A stretch of DNA of 64,000 nucleotides from the NCBI RefSeq assembly GCF_004768465.1, contig NZ_SRMF01000007.1:110399-174398 (forward strand). The letters are read 5' to 3'. Positions 14,760 through 23,687 of the stretch are shown here, piece by piece. The translations under genes were made by a program, and so were the position numbers. Under the pieces are notes generated by a model. That model ran no database searches and had not been told where the DNA came from. It saw only the letters and a program-made list of their open reading frames with translations. Positions within the stretch are counted from its first letter, which is position 1, and the number at the start of each line of letters is the position of its first letter. This DNA comes from Natronospirillum operosum (lineage in GTDB: Bacteria; Pseudomonadota; Gammaproteobacteria; Pseudomonadales; Natronospirillaceae).

Positions 14760-16889
14760 TCAACGCATCCAGCCATGAAACCGTCCCACCCACGCCAGCA
14801 GTTGCTCTGGCTTGCGTGCTTTTTTCCACTCCCCGGCAGCAAACTTGTTGGCTTCGCTGAGGGTGGGGTAGGTGTGGATGGTGCCGAGTATCTTGTTCAT
14901 GCCGATGCCGTGTTTCATGGCACTCACATATTCGGTGAGCAGGTCGCCAGCATGGGTACCGACTATGGTGGCACCGATGACCTTGTCCTTGCCGGGCATG
15001 GTGAGCACCTTGACCCAACCCTGGGCATCGCCGTCGGCAATGGCGCGGTCCAGGTCGTCGATGCCGTAGCGGGTGACTTCGTAGTCGATGTTCTGGGCCT
15101 TTGCTTCGGCTTCGCTCAGGCCGACCCGGGCCACTTCCGGGTCGGTGAACGTGGCCCAGGGGATGACACGGTAGTCGACGCGGAATTTCTTCAGCTTGCC
15201 GAACAGGGCATTCACGGCGGCAAACCAGGCCATGTGGGCGGCCGTATGGGTGAACTGGTAGGGGCCGGCCACATCGCCCACGGCATGGATGTTGGGGAAG
15301 TTGGTGCGCAGGTAGGCGTCCACGGCGACGGTGCCCCGCGCGCTGATCTCGACGCCGAGTTCCTCCAGCCCATAGCCGGTCACATTGGCCTGGCGGCCCA
15401 CGGCGACCAGAATCCGGTCGAACGGTATGCGCTTTTCGCCGCCATCGGCCTCGCAGATCAGTTCCGCCTGGCCGTTGCTGACCACCACCTCGGTGGCCTT
15501 GTGCTGGGTGAGCACTTCGATGCCTTCCTGCGTGAATACATTCTGGACATGCGCTGACACCTCGGTGTCTTCGCGCGGCAGGATGCGTTCACCCATTTCC
15601 ACCTGTGTCACCTGGCTGCCGAGGCGGGCAAAGGCCTGGGTCAGCTCGCTGCCGATGGGCCCGCCGCCCAGCACCACCAGGCGCTTGGGCTGTTCCTTCA
15701 GGTCCCAGAGGTTGTCGGAGGTCAGGTAGTCGACCTGATCCAGCCCCTTGATGGGCGGCACCAAGGGTCGCGCGCCAGTGGCCAGAATGATGTTTCTGGT
15801 GGTCAGGGTCTGGCCGTTGACCTCCACTTCCCAGGGCGAGCGGATAAAGGCCTCTCCCTTGATCACGTTGACGCCCAGACCGGTGTAGCGCTCGACGGAA
15901 TCATGCGGTTCGATGGTCTTGATGGCCTGGTGAACATGGTTCATGACGGCACCGAAATCCACCTCGGGTTCCACGGCCTTGAGGCCGAAGCGGTCGGCGT
16001 GGCGCATCTCCTTTGCCACCTTGCCGGCGCGAATCAGCGCCTTGCTGGGCACGCAGCCGGTGTTCAGGCAGTCGCCGCCCATGGCGTTCTTTTCGATCAG
16101 GGTGACTTTCGCCTTCACGGTTGCAGCGATGTAAGCACTGACCAACCCGCCGGAGCCGGCGCCGATCACGATCAGGTTGTTGTCGAAGTGGCGCGGCCTG
16201 GTGAAGCCTTTGTAGACCTTGCGTGCCTGCATGAAATCCACCGTTTTCTTGGCTATAAGCGGGAAAATACCCAGCAGCGCAAAGGACAGTAACAGCTGGG
16301 GTGAACCAATGTCGCCGACTGTCTCGATGGCAGCGATCTGGGTGCCGGCATTCACATAGACGGCTGTGCCCGCCAGCATGCCCACCTGGCTGACCCAGTA
16401 GAAGGTCCAGGTCTTCATCTTGGTCAGACCCATCAGCAAATTGATGATGAAGAACGGGAAGATGGGCACCAGGCGCAATGTGAACAGGTAGAAGGGGCCG
16501 TCCTTGTTGACGCCGGCGTTGATGGCTTCGAATTGTTTGCGGAATCGGGCCTCGATGCTGTCTCTGAGAATGAAGCGGCTGACCAGAAAGGCCAGGGTGG
16601 CGCCGATGGAGCTGGCGAAAGATACAATCAGCAGGCCCAGTGGCAGACCGAATATGGCCCCGCCGGCCAGTGTCATGATGGTGGCACCAGGCAGCGACAG
16701 CGCTGCGACTGCGACATAGACAACGAAGTAGAAGCTGATGGTCAGCAACTGGTTGTTCTGATAGAAGGTCTGAAAACTGGTCTGCTGCTGTTGCAGAAAA
16801 TCCAGGTTGAAATACTGGCCCAGGCCAAGCAACCAGTAGGCAGCGAACAGTGCCACAATGACAGCCAGCAACAGCAGTTTGGTTTTCAT
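14760..16889 (-). CDS. VTT/DedA-like membrane domain fused to a dihydrolipoamide-dehydrogenase-like flavoprotein
   Basis: A 709-residue fusion protein. Residues about 1-225 form a TVP38/TMEM64 (VTT) membrane domain with the motif GGAIFGLPLGLLIVSFASSIGATLAF and several TM helices. From about residue 240 a class I pyridine nucleotide-disulfide oxidoreductase follows: FAD motif GAGSGG (243-248), redox CLNTGC (C274/C279), NAD(P) motif GGGPIGSE, second FAD segment HAVGDVAG, and the C-terminal H-x-x-P-T-x-x-E active-site element TIHTYPTLSE. It probably couples membrane-linked lipid or redox chemistry to NADH. ATG 16889 with AAGGGA is chosen over a TTG ten codons upstream. Confidence 0.88.
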   Translation of the reverse strand: MKTKLLLLAVIVALFAAYWLLGLGQYFNLDFLQQQQTSFQTFYQNNQLLTISFYFVVYVAVAALSLPGATIMTLAGGAIFGLPLGLLIVSFASSIGATLAFLVSRFILRDSIEARFRKQFEAINAGVNKDGPFYLFTLRLVPIFPFFIINLLMGLTKMKTWTFYWVSQVGMLAGTAVYVNAGTQIAAIETVGDIGSPQLLLSFALLGIFPLIAKKTVDFMQARKVYKGFTRPRHFDNNLIVIGAGSGGLVSAYIAATVKAKVTLIEKNAMGGDCLNTGCVPSKALIRAGKVAKEMRHADRFGLKAVEPEVDFGAVMNHVHQAIKTIEPHDSVERYTGLGVNVIKGEAFIRSPWEVEVNGQTLTTRNIILATGARPLVPPIKGLDQVDYLTSDNLWDLKEQPKRLVVLGGGPIGSELTQAFARLGSQVTQVEMGERILPREDTEVSAHVQNVFTQEGIEVLTQHKATEVVVSNGQAELICEADGGEKRIPFDRILVAVGRQANVTGYGLEELGVEISARGTVAVDAYLRTNFPNIHAVGDVAGPYQFTHTAAHMAWFAAVNALFGKLKKFRVDYRVIPWATFTDPEVARVGLSEAEAKAQNIDYEVTRYGIDDLDRAIADGDAQGWVKVLTMPGKDKVIGATIVGTHAGDLLTEYVSAMKHGIGMNKILGTIHTYPTLSEANKFAAGEWKKARKPEQLLAWVGRFHGWMR

Positions 16890-16985
16890 GCAGTATCCCT
16901 TGTAGGTCCGGTCAGACAATGTAGTTACCGGCTGATTGGAAGGGTATTACAGCAGAAAGTTCCGAGCAGATGTCATCAATGCTGT

Positions 16986-17630
16986 TCAGACCCCAAATTC
17001 GGCCCGGTACGCTTCCACTGCAGGCAGGTGCTGCTTCAGGTCCGGACTGCGGGCCAGGTAGTCCATCAGGTTGTCGAGTGTGATGATCGCTACCACGGGC
17101 ACGGCGTACTCGGCCTGAATCTCCTGAATGGCTGAATGCTTGCCCTGGCCGCGTTCCTGCCGGTCCAGTGCCACGCTGACACCACACAGGCTGGCCTGCG
17201 GATGCGACTCCAGAATGGTCATGACTTCGCGAATGGCAGTACCGGCGGTGATCACATCATCGATGATCAGGGTGCGCCCCTGCAGGTCGGCGCCGACCAG
17301 GTTGCCGCCTTCGCCGTGGTCCTTCTTCTCCTTGCGGTTGAAGACATAGGGCAGGTCGATGCCATGGTTGCGGTACAGGGCAACGGCGGTGGCACTGGCC
17401 AGCGGGATGCCCTTGTAGGCCGGGCCGAACAGCAGCTCCGGGTTGATCTCGGAGCGCACCAGAGCATCGGCGTAGCAGTCACCCAGGCGCGCCAGGTCGG
17501 CGCCGGTGCGAAACAGGCCGGCATTGAAGAAATAGGGGCTGGTGCGGCCGGACTTTAGCGTAAATTCACCGAATTTCAGCACGCCTCGGTTCAGGGCCAG
17601 TTCGATGAAATTGCGCTGGTAATCATGCAT
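16986..17630 (-). CDS. pyrE: Orotate phosphoribosyltransferase
   Basis: A 214-residue type-I PRTase catalysing orotate + PRPP to OMP, the fifth step of pyrimidine synthesis. The PRPP-binding motif [17 protein letters not shown] is intact, along with the flexible loop [12 protein letters not shown] (catalytic Lys/His) and the N-terminal [13 protein letters not shown] characteristic of PyrE. The length equals that of the E. coli enzyme. It is divergent from the crc homologue, the conserved gene pair of Pseudomonas genomes. Confidence 0.97.
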   Translation of the reverse strand: MHDYQRNFIELALNRGVLKFGEFTLKSGRTSPYFFNAGLFRTGADLARLGDCYADALVRSEINPELLFGPAYKGIPLASATAVALYRNHGIDLPYVFNRKEKKDHGEGGNLVGADLQGRTLIIDDVITAGTAIREVMTILESHPQASLCGVSVALDRQERGQGKHSAIQEIQAEYAVPVVAIITLDNLMDYLARSPDLKQHLPAVEAYRAEFGV

Positions 17631-17822
17631 GTTGAGGTCCCGGGGATTGAAAATGAGGAATTGCGCCGCATTATAGCGGTCTCAAGCGAGTTTTTCCGCC
17701 CCAAGTGCTGTGACAATTGCACCACCGCACCTTACAATACGGGGCAGGGTCAGCTCGGCTTCACTCCGGGCTTCCCGACAGCGGTAGCGGGCCGCCCGGT
17801 CCGTCGGAACAGGAACGTCGAC

Positions 17823-17841
17823 AGACGTGAATATCACGTCT
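17823..17841 (+). promoter_or_regulatory. Inverted repeat in the crc leader next to the ribosome site
   Basis: AGACGTGA and TCACGTCT form perfect 8-bp arms around ATA. The repeat ends 3 nt before the GGGAAGG ribosome site of crc. It could be an operator or an RNA hairpin affecting translation. Confidence 0.45.
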
Positions 17842-17852
17842 CTGGGAAGGTT

Positions 17853-18611
17853 ATGAAGATCGTTACTATCAACGTTAATGGCCTGATCAATGCAGCCGAT
17901 CGCGGTTTTCTGCATTGGTTGGAGCACTCTGATGTTGATGTGGTCTGTATTCAGGACCTTCGTATCAAGGAGAAGGATATTCCCGAAAGCCTGCTGGAAG
18001 TGCCCGGCTATTTCGGCTTCTTCTTTGATGCCGATGACCCGGAAATGGGCGGCGTGGGCATCTACACCCGCGAAATGCCCAAGGCGATCATTCGTGGCCT
18101 GGGTGTACCCCAGGTTGATATGGAAGGTCGTTTCCTGCAGGCCGACTTTGACCGGTTCAGTGTCTGTTCGGTGCTGTTTCCGCGCGCCACGGATGAAGAC
18201 GAACAGGAACTCAAGTTCCAGTTCATGGATGCCTTCGGCAACCATCTGAAGAAAACCCGGCGCAAGCGGCGGGAATTCATCTTTGCCGGTACCTTCCACA
18301 TTGCCCATCGCACCATTGATCTGGGCAACTGGCAGGAATATCAGCGCACCTCTGGCTTTCTGCCCGAAGAACGCGCCTGGATGGATCAGATGCTGGGCCC
18401 CATGGGCTATATCGATGCGTTCCGTCTGATCAATCGCAAGGATCGCCAGCACACCTGGTGGCCCTATGACGAGGCACAGCGCAATGGCCAGCGGCTGGAC
18501 TACCAGATTCTGACGCCGAACCTGGCCGACTATGTCTTTGATGCGCGTATCATTACCGAGCCGAGAATATCGCCGCACTGCATGGTCGAAGTCGAGTACG
18601 ATTTTGATTGA
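17853..18611 (+). CDS. crc: Crc-like catabolite-repression control protein (exonuclease III fold)
   Basis: A 252-residue protein of the EEP/exonuclease III fold that matches Pseudomonas Crc: MKIVTINVNGLINAADRGFLHWLE at the start, FLQADFD, KTRRKRREFIFAGTFHIA, PEERAWMDQMLGPMGYIDAFR and RLDYQILTP. Catalytic residues of Xth-type nucleases are replaced, as in Crc: CIQD instead of LQE, AGTF instead of GDFN, and SPHC instead of SDHC. Crc is not a nuclease; it acts with Hfq to block translation of catabolic mRNAs. The position divergent to pyrE is that of Pseudomonas. The ATG at 17853 follows GGGAAGG; a longer upstream frame lacks conservation. Confidence 0.85.
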   Translation: MKIVTINVNGLINAADRGFLHWLEHSDVDVVCIQDLRIKEKDIPESLLEVPGYFGFFFDADDPEMGGVGIYTREMPKAIIRGLGVPQVDMEGRFLQADFDRFSVCSVLFPRATDEDEQELKFQFMDAFGNHLKKTRRKRREFIFAGTFHIAHRTIDLGNWQEYQRTSGFLPEERAWMDQMLGPMGYIDAFRLINRKDRQHTWWPYDEAQRNGQRLDYQILTPNLADYVFDARIITEPRISPHCMVEVEYDFD

Positions 18612-18676
18612 AAATCGCCATCTGCTCTTCCAGAATAGCGCGCCCTGATACCCCCTGACGAGTGGAGGCCCCCGTC

Positions 18677-19489
18677 ATGGACAAGCTGCGTCTGCATGGC
18701 TTCAACAACCTGACCAAATCGCTCAGCTTCAACATCTACGACATCAGCTACGCGAAGACGGAACAGCATCGTCAGGAATACATCGCCTATATCGATGAGC
18801 TGTACAACGCTGATCGTCTGACCGATATCCTGACCCAGGTGACCGACATCATCGGCGCCAATGTGCTGAATATTGCGCGCCAGGACTATGAACCGGAAGG
18901 CGCCAGTGTGACCATCCTGATCGCCGAACATCCGGTGGCCCCCGAACCTGAGGAGCTGTCCACCGGCCCCGGGCCGCTGCCGGAATCCGTGGTGGGGCAC
19001 CTCGACAAGAGCCATATCACGGTGCATACCTACCCGGAAAGCCACCCCGACAACGGCATCAGCACCTTTCGCGCTGACATCGATGTTTCTACCTGTGGCG
19101 TGATTTCACCGCTGAAGGCGCTGAATTTCCTGATTCATTCGTTTGATTCGGATGTGGTCATCATGGACTACCGCGTGCGCGGCTTTACCCGCATGGAAGA
19201 CGGGCAGAAGATCTACATCGACCACGAGATCAACTCGATCCAGAACTACATCGATGAAGGCACCAAGGACCAGTACGAAATGATCGACGTGAACGTCTAT
19301 CAGGAGCACATCTTCCACACCAAGATGATGCTCAAGCAGATGGAACTGGAACACTATCTGTTCGGGGCCGGCACCGACGAGTTCGGTGCGGCAGAACTGG
19401 AAGACATCCAGTATCGGCTCAGCAAGGAAATGCAGGAGATCTTCTACTCCCGCAACATGATGCCCAGCAAACCGGTCTCGAAGAAGTAG
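18677..19489 (+). CDS. speD: S-adenosylmethionine decarboxylase proenzyme
   Basis: A 270-residue proenzyme of the large E. coli-type SpeD class. The self-processing site K111-S112 in [18 protein letters not shown] is present, generating the pyruvoyl group from S112. The catalytic cysteine C140 in [18 protein letters not shown] sits at the same number as in E. coli. It decarboxylates SAM for spermidine synthesis in the cytosol. The ATG at 18677 follows GTGGAGG at 8 nt. It is 65 bp downstream of crc, possibly cotranscribed. No speE is adjacent, but a spermidine-synthase-like fusion protein is encoded at 42.5 kb. Confidence 0.96.
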   Translation: MDKLRLHGFNNLTKSLSFNIYDISYAKTEQHRQEYIAYIDELYNADRLTDILTQVTDIIGANVLNIARQDYEPEGASVTILIAEHPVAPEPEELSTGPGPLPESVVGHLDKSHITVHTYPESHPDNGISTFRADIDVSTCGVISPLKALNFLIHSFDSDVVIMDYRVRGFTRMEDGQKIYIDHEINSIQNYIDEGTKDQYEMIDVNVYQEHIFHTKMMLKQMELEHYLFGAGTDEFGAAELEDIQYRLSKEMQEIFYSRNMMPSKPVSKK

Positions 19490-19501
19490 CGCCAGCGGCG
19501 G

Positions 19502-19888
19502 TCAGTCCACCGTCTTCATGATCTCTCCGACCAGGTCGTGCATGGTGATCAGGCCCGACAGGTCGTTGTTGTTGCATACCAGCACCCGCTTGACCCCGTA
19601 ATCGGTCATCAGGCGGGCCACATAGCGCACATCCAGATCCTCGCCCACACTCAGTACCGGCTTGGTATAGACGTCATAGACGTTGATCAGGTCAATGTCT
19701 CCGCTCTCTGCAGAGATGGTTTTCACGATGGTCGAATAGGTGATCATGCCGTAGGCGTCGTTGGCATGACGCTTGTCGACCACCAGGCATTTGATGCCGT
19801 TTTTCTTCATCAGGCTGATGGCCTGGCGCAGGGTCGCGGTGCAGGAAATGGTAACGACATCGCGCACCATGATTTCTTTGGCAAGCAT
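19502..19888 (-). CDS. Two-CBS-domain protein
   Basis: A 128-residue protein made of one CBS pair: residues 1-60 (IMVRDVVTISCTATLRQAISLMKKNGIKCLVVDKRHANDAYGMITYSTIV) and 65-125 (PVLSVGEDLDVRYVARLMTDYGVKRVLVCNNNDLSGLITMHDLVGEIM). CBS pairs bind adenine nucleotides such as AMP, ATP or SAM and act as energy or ligand sensors. It is the last gene of an operon with a P-II-like protein and a DUF1538 membrane protein, so it probably senses nucleotides to adjust that transporter-like protein (inference). Confidence 0.88.
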   Translation of the reverse strand: MLAKEIMVRDVVTISCTATLRQAISLMKKNGIKCLVVDKRHANDAYGMITYSTIVKTISAESGDIDLINVYDVYTKPVLSVGEDLDVRYVARLMTDYGVKRVLVCNNNDLSGLITMHDLVGEIMKTVD

Positions 19889-19902
19889 GAGTAGTGTCCT
19901 GT

Positions 19903-20250
19903 TCAGAGTTCGTCTTTGATCTGTTCTTCAAACTGGGCGACCTGGTTGAGGTCGATGCCCCCAATGTGGTCGATGGCCGAGGTGAAAACCACACCCTTGG
20001 AGGTGCCGTCCTCGGTCAGCAGAGCCTGCAATCGTTTCAGTACCCGCAGCGACAGCCGGCGCTCCAGTACCGCCAGCAACACACTCTGGCTGCCTTCATA
20101 GGTCAGGCCGAAAAACGACTTGCGCTCCTCTGTGCCGATGCCACGACCGGAGATCAGCGTCATGCCGCAGGCACCCTCCTCCTTGGCAGTGTCGATGGCC
20201 CGGTCTTCCAGGTCGTCGGGTACAATGGCAACCAGCGCGGAAAATTTCAT
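19903..20250 (-). CDS. P-II-like (GlnB-fold) signalling protein
   Basis: A 115-residue protein with a GlnB-like ferredoxin fold. The first strand KFSALVAIVPDDLEDRAIDTAKEEGACGMTLISGRGIGT matches the P-II start, including the T-loop base (SGRGIG) where P-II proteins bind nucleotides, and a second beta-alpha-beta unit follows. The T-loop is shorter and lacks the uridylylation tyrosine motif of GlnB/GlnK. It overlaps the upstream DUF1538 stop by 4 bp (ATGA), meaning coupled translation and a likely physical partnership with that membrane protein. Confidence 0.8.
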   Translation of the reverse strand: MKFSALVAIVPDDLEDRAIDTAKEEGACGMTLISGRGIGTEERKSFFGLTYEGSQSVLLAVLERRLSLRVLKRLQALLTEDGTSKGVVFTSAIDHIGGIDLNQVAQFEEQIKDEL

Positions 20251-21656
20251 GTTGAGGGTCTCCTCAGTTTGGCCAGGGCATCCACGCCGATGGCGTAGAG
20301 CATGACGGTTACAATAGGGAATATGGACGCAAACGCAATCAGGCCGAAGCCATCGATCAGCACACTGCGGCCATCAATCTGCGAGGCCAGGCCAATGCCC
20401 AGCGCCGTCACCAGTGGCACGGTCACTTCCGAGGTGGTCACCCCGCCCAGATCAAAGGCCAGCGCCACAATGTACTTGGGTGACAGAATCAGCAGCACGA
20501 TCACCAGCAGATAGCCGCCCATGATGTAGTGGTGAATCGAATCGCCACTGATGATGCGGTGCACGCCTATGGTGATGCCGATGGCCACGCCGAGTGCCAC
20601 AATCAGGCGGATCACCGAGCCTTTCAGTCTCCCCGGTGCGGCTTCTTCCGCCTGCTTGCCGACGGCGATCAGCGCCGGTTCGGCCATGGTGGTGGCGAAA
20701 CCGATACAGAACGCGAACAGATAGACGAAGAACCAGTTGTCCCGTTGAATCAGCTGTTCGGCCATGCTCTCGCCAATCGGGAACAGGCCCATCTTGAGCC
20801 CGACCACAAAAGCATAGAGCCCGAAGATAACCATGCCGAAGCCGACGATCAGCTTGCGTGGTCGGTTCAGAGGCCGCCGCAGCACCAGGTACTGGAAGAA
20901 CAGAATAACCAGCAGAATCGGCAATACGTCGCGCAGCATGGTGGCCAGGTCGAGCAGCATCTGTACCAGCGGATGCAGTGCCTCGATGCCATTGTCAGCC
21001 AGCTGTACCGATTCGGTTTCGCCGACCGAATACACCACGATGCCATAAAGCTGCACACTGATCATGGGCACCATCACGGCCAGTGCCACCAGACCGAAAC
21101 CATCAATCAGCGGATTGCGGCCGCGTATCGAGGTGGCCAGGCCGATGCCGATGGCGGCAATCAGCGGCACGGTGACAATGTTGGTGGTTACACCGCCCGA
21201 ATCATAGGCCAGCCCGACGATTTCCTCGGGCGCAAACCAGGTGACCATGACCACGGTCACATAGCCGGCAATCAGGTACCAGTGGATGGGGTGGCCCAGG
21301 ATGATGCGCAGCACACCGAGTGCCATTACAGCACCGACAGACAGTGCCACCACCAAACGCAAGGTCAATGCATTCACCCGGCCGTCGCTGATCAGTGCGG
21401 CCTGGTCGGCAACGGCGATCAGGGCCGGCTCGGCAATCACGGCAGAAAAACCGATGGCAAAGCCGAACCCCATCAGTATGAACACCGACCCCTGACGCGC
21501 AAACTGGTTGGCCAGGCTCTTGCCGATCGGGAAAACCCCCAGCTCCAGCCCCTGCAGAAACAGCGCCACACCCACGGCCACAATCAGCAGACCGAGTGCC
21601 ATGCTCAGCAGGTTGTCGGGCACCTGCTGCAGAATGAAGGCCTGAAAGACAGCCAC
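20247..21656 (-). CDS. DUF1538 polytopic membrane protein (two internal repeats)
   Basis: A protein of at least 469 residues with two homologous DUF1538 halves, each containing a G-L-x-L-G-x-F-P-I-G-x-S motif (LELGVFPIGKSLANQF; LKMGLFPIGESMAEQL), a FAxAEPALIAV motif, a HRII/LRIILG...YLIAGY motif and a LA(Y/F)D-GGV-T segment. It is a presumed transporter linked to its P-II and CBS partners. The first standard codon is GTG at 21656, inside the first TM region; the conserved N-terminus (LRELWHAFLHAGRNLLPII) continues about 24 more codons upstream with no ATG, GTG or TTG before the preceding gene's stop. The true start may be a rare codon (CTG or ATC near 21728). Confidence 0.85.
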   Translation of the reverse strand: MAVFQAFILQQVPDNLLSMALGLLIVAVGVALFLQGLELGVFPIGKSLANQFARQGSVFILMGFGFAIGFSAVIAEPALIAVADQAALISDGRVNALTLRLVVALSVGAVMALGVLRIILGHPIHWYLIAGYVTVVMVTWFAPEEIVGLAYDSGGVTTNIVTVPLIAAIGIGLATSIRGRNPLIDGFGLVALAVMVPMISVQLYGIVVYSVGETESVQLADNGIEALHPLVQMLLDLATMLRDVLPILLVILFFQYLVLRRPLNRPRKLIVGFGMVIFGLYAFVVGLKMGLFPIGESMAEQLIQRDNWFFVYLFAFCIGFATTMAEPALIAVGKQAEEAAPGRLKGSVIRLIVALGVAIGITIGVHRIISGDSIHHYIMGGYLLVIVLLILSPKYIVALAFDLGGVTTSEVTVPLVTALGIGLASQIDGRSVLIDGFGLIAFASIFPIVTVMLYAIGVDALAKLRRPST

Positions 21657-21758
21657 GACAACAATGATGGGCAGCAGGTTGCGCCCAGCGTGCAGAAAGG
21701 CGTGCCAGAGTTCGCGCAGGGTGCTCAGGATGGCGTCAGAATCTCCGTTGTTGTCTTG

Positions 21759-23588
21759 CTAGATCTGCAGTGGCGATTGCAGCAGGGTCGCACCCAGATC
21801 CAGGCGGACCGGGTCGCCCGGCCCTTCGACGATCACACCGCTGTCTTCCAGGCGGATATCCTTCAGTGGTACCTGAGCCTGATCCCGCAGTTGGTAGACC
21901 AGCCGCACAATGGAGGGCTTGCGCTGTTCGTTGTGGCGCATCACCAGACCGATATAGCCGTTGCTGAGCCGCACCGGCGCCCCCGGTGGGTACAGGCCCT
22001 GGACCATGATGGTCCGCTTGACCAGAGTGCTGTCCAGTTGCTCGGGCGCACTGAGCGCTCTCTTGTAGGCAATGGCAGGGTGATAGTACACATCTTCCCG
22101 ATACTGATGTGATGCGGTATCGATTACATCCAGTACGGCTGCCAGCTTGCCCATGGGGTCCAGCTCTTCACCACTGGCGCCAGCGGGCAGGCCACTGCCG
22201 TCCAGACGTTCCCAGCACTGGCTGACAATGGTGGCTGCCACGTTGGGGGCGTCGTTATTGGCCATCAGTGAACGGGCCAGGTCATTGATCTGCCTTCTCA
22301 GTTCGTGGCGTTTGTCGGCGCTGACTTCGACCCCGGTTTCCTTCTCGCCGTCCGGCAGCAGGGCTCGGGGTACGTCATGGCACAGACCTGCGAAGATCAG
22401 ATCCCGGATCTGATCAGCCTCCATGCCCTTGTCCAGATGCCGGGCCTGATCGGCCAGCAGCAGCGCAAAGCCGACCGGGTGCTCAAAGAGAAAGTCTGTG
22501 GTGCTGCGAATATGGGAATGCAGCAGCACGGCCTGACGATCCTGCTGCAACGCGGTGGCCAGTTGCTGGGCAGCATCCTGCAATTCGTCTATGGGCAGGC
22601 CCTGCTGCAACCGAACGCTGCCGATCAATGATTTGACAGCCGTCACACCGGTATTGAGCAGGCCACGCACATCCAGTTTCTCGGGCTCGGCGGTCTGGCG
22701 TCGGCGCTGACGTGCTTCGCGCGCCCGCTTTTCTTCCTCTGCCCGTGGTTTGATGCGGCCGGCCTGGCCGTTGCTGCCATCCAGGGCGGCAATATCGTCA
22801 TCCTGTTCCGGCGGCAGAAACAGCGGTGGGATACCCTCTACCGCACCGCCGTGTTTGCTGAAGTTGATGAAGTCACGCTGCAGGTCGGTGACCACACGCG
22901 AGATTTCACGCTCCTTGTGTGTGTCCAGTTGTTCGAACTGACAGCCGCACTTGGTAAAGCCGCCTTTCTTGTTGTAGCCGACAAAACGCAGTTCTGCCTT
23001 CAATACCAGCGAGGTGGCATTGGGAAAATAGAGCTTGATGGGAATGGCGGTGGTATGAGCTTTCAGGACTTCTTCATGGTCACCCGGTACCTGCACCTGA
23101 CAGCCCTCGGCCGACATGTCGCGCAACAGGCCGCTGACCACACGCCGGTTGATATCGAGCATGCGCACCGGAATCTCCAGTGAGTGACGGACCTGAGCGC
23201 GGAATGAAGCCCGCCGCTGCAGGTAGTAGATTTCCGGCGGGAAGGTGACGCGGTAGACCACGTCATCTCCGTTTTTCATGGCCTTGACCTTCAGGCCCTT
23301 GGCGCGGATCTGGCAGCCATCATGGTAGGTCTCCAGAGTCAGCAGCCCGCCTTCCTGCATGAGGCGATTGTCCTGCTTGGGCATTACTTCATCGAGCACC
23401 AGAAAACGGCGCCTTGGGTCGATGTCGACCACGTAAGAGGTCATGGCACGCGAAACACCCGGAAAACGCAGGGTCACCGGTGACAGCTTGTCTTTGACGC
23501 GCATGAACAGTCGGTTGATCTCGCCCGGCGAATGTATGAATTCGCCTTCAACGTCGTTGCTCTCGCGGTCGTCGGTTTGTCCCTCCAC
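21759..23588 (-). CDS. YcgR-like PilZ protein fused to a degenerate HD-GYP domain
   Basis: A 609-residue cytosolic protein. Residues about 20-115 resemble the YcgR-N flagellar-brake domain. A PilZ domain follows with RRASFRAQVRHSLEIPVR (R-x-x-x-R c-di-GMP motif) and DMSAEGCQV (D-x-S-x-x-G motif). A charged linker rich in RAREARQRRRQ lies near residue 290. The C-terminal third is HD-GYP-like: CHDVPRALLP keeps HD, and CWERLDGSGLP replaces the usual HHERxDGxGYP, so hydrolysis of c-di-GMP is doubtful. It likely reads c-di-GMP rather than degrading it. The GTG start has AGAGGA at 5 nt. Confidence 0.8.
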   Translation of the reverse strand: MEGQTDDRESNDVEGEFIHSPGEINRLFMRVKDKLSPVTLRFPGVSRAMTSYVVDIDPRRRFLVLDEVMPKQDNRLMQEGGLLTLETYHDGCQIRAKGLKVKAMKNGDDVVYRVTFPPEIYYLQRRASFRAQVRHSLEIPVRMLDINRRVVSGLLRDMSAEGCQVQVPGDHEEVLKAHTTAIPIKLYFPNATSLVLKAELRFVGYNKKGGFTKCGCQFEQLDTHKEREISRVVTDLQRDFINFSKHGGAVEGIPPLFLPPEQDDDIAALDGSNGQAGRIKPRAEEEKRAREARQRRRQTAEPEKLDVRGLLNTGVTAVKSLIGSVRLQQGLPIDELQDAAQQLATALQQDRQAVLLHSHIRSTTDFLFEHPVGFALLLADQARHLDKGMEADQIRDLIFAGLCHDVPRALLPDGEKETGVEVSADKRHELRRQINDLARSLMANNDAPNVAATIVSQCWERLDGSGLPAGASGEELDPMGKLAAVLDVIDTASHQYREDVYYHPAIAYKRALSAPEQLDSTLVKRTIMVQGLYPPGAPVRLSNGYIGLVMRHNEQRKPSIVRLVYQLRDQAQVPLKDIRLEDSGVIVEGPGDPVRLDLGATLLQSPLQI

Positions 23589-23687
23589 GGCGTCCTCTAC
23601 CTCACTTCATCGCTTGCGCTGTCTGGACTGTGACATTGTTAACGGCCAGATCGGCGCAAACTGTACGTCGGGCCCGGTCGGCACGGG

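Noticed and set aside
17853-18611. Active exonuclease III
   Set aside because: The catalytic Glu, Asp/Asn and Asp-His positions are changed in the manner of Crc.
20529-22112. 527-aa frame opposite DUF1538
   Set aside because: Rich in His and Gln from reverse reading of hydrophobic codons; no motif.
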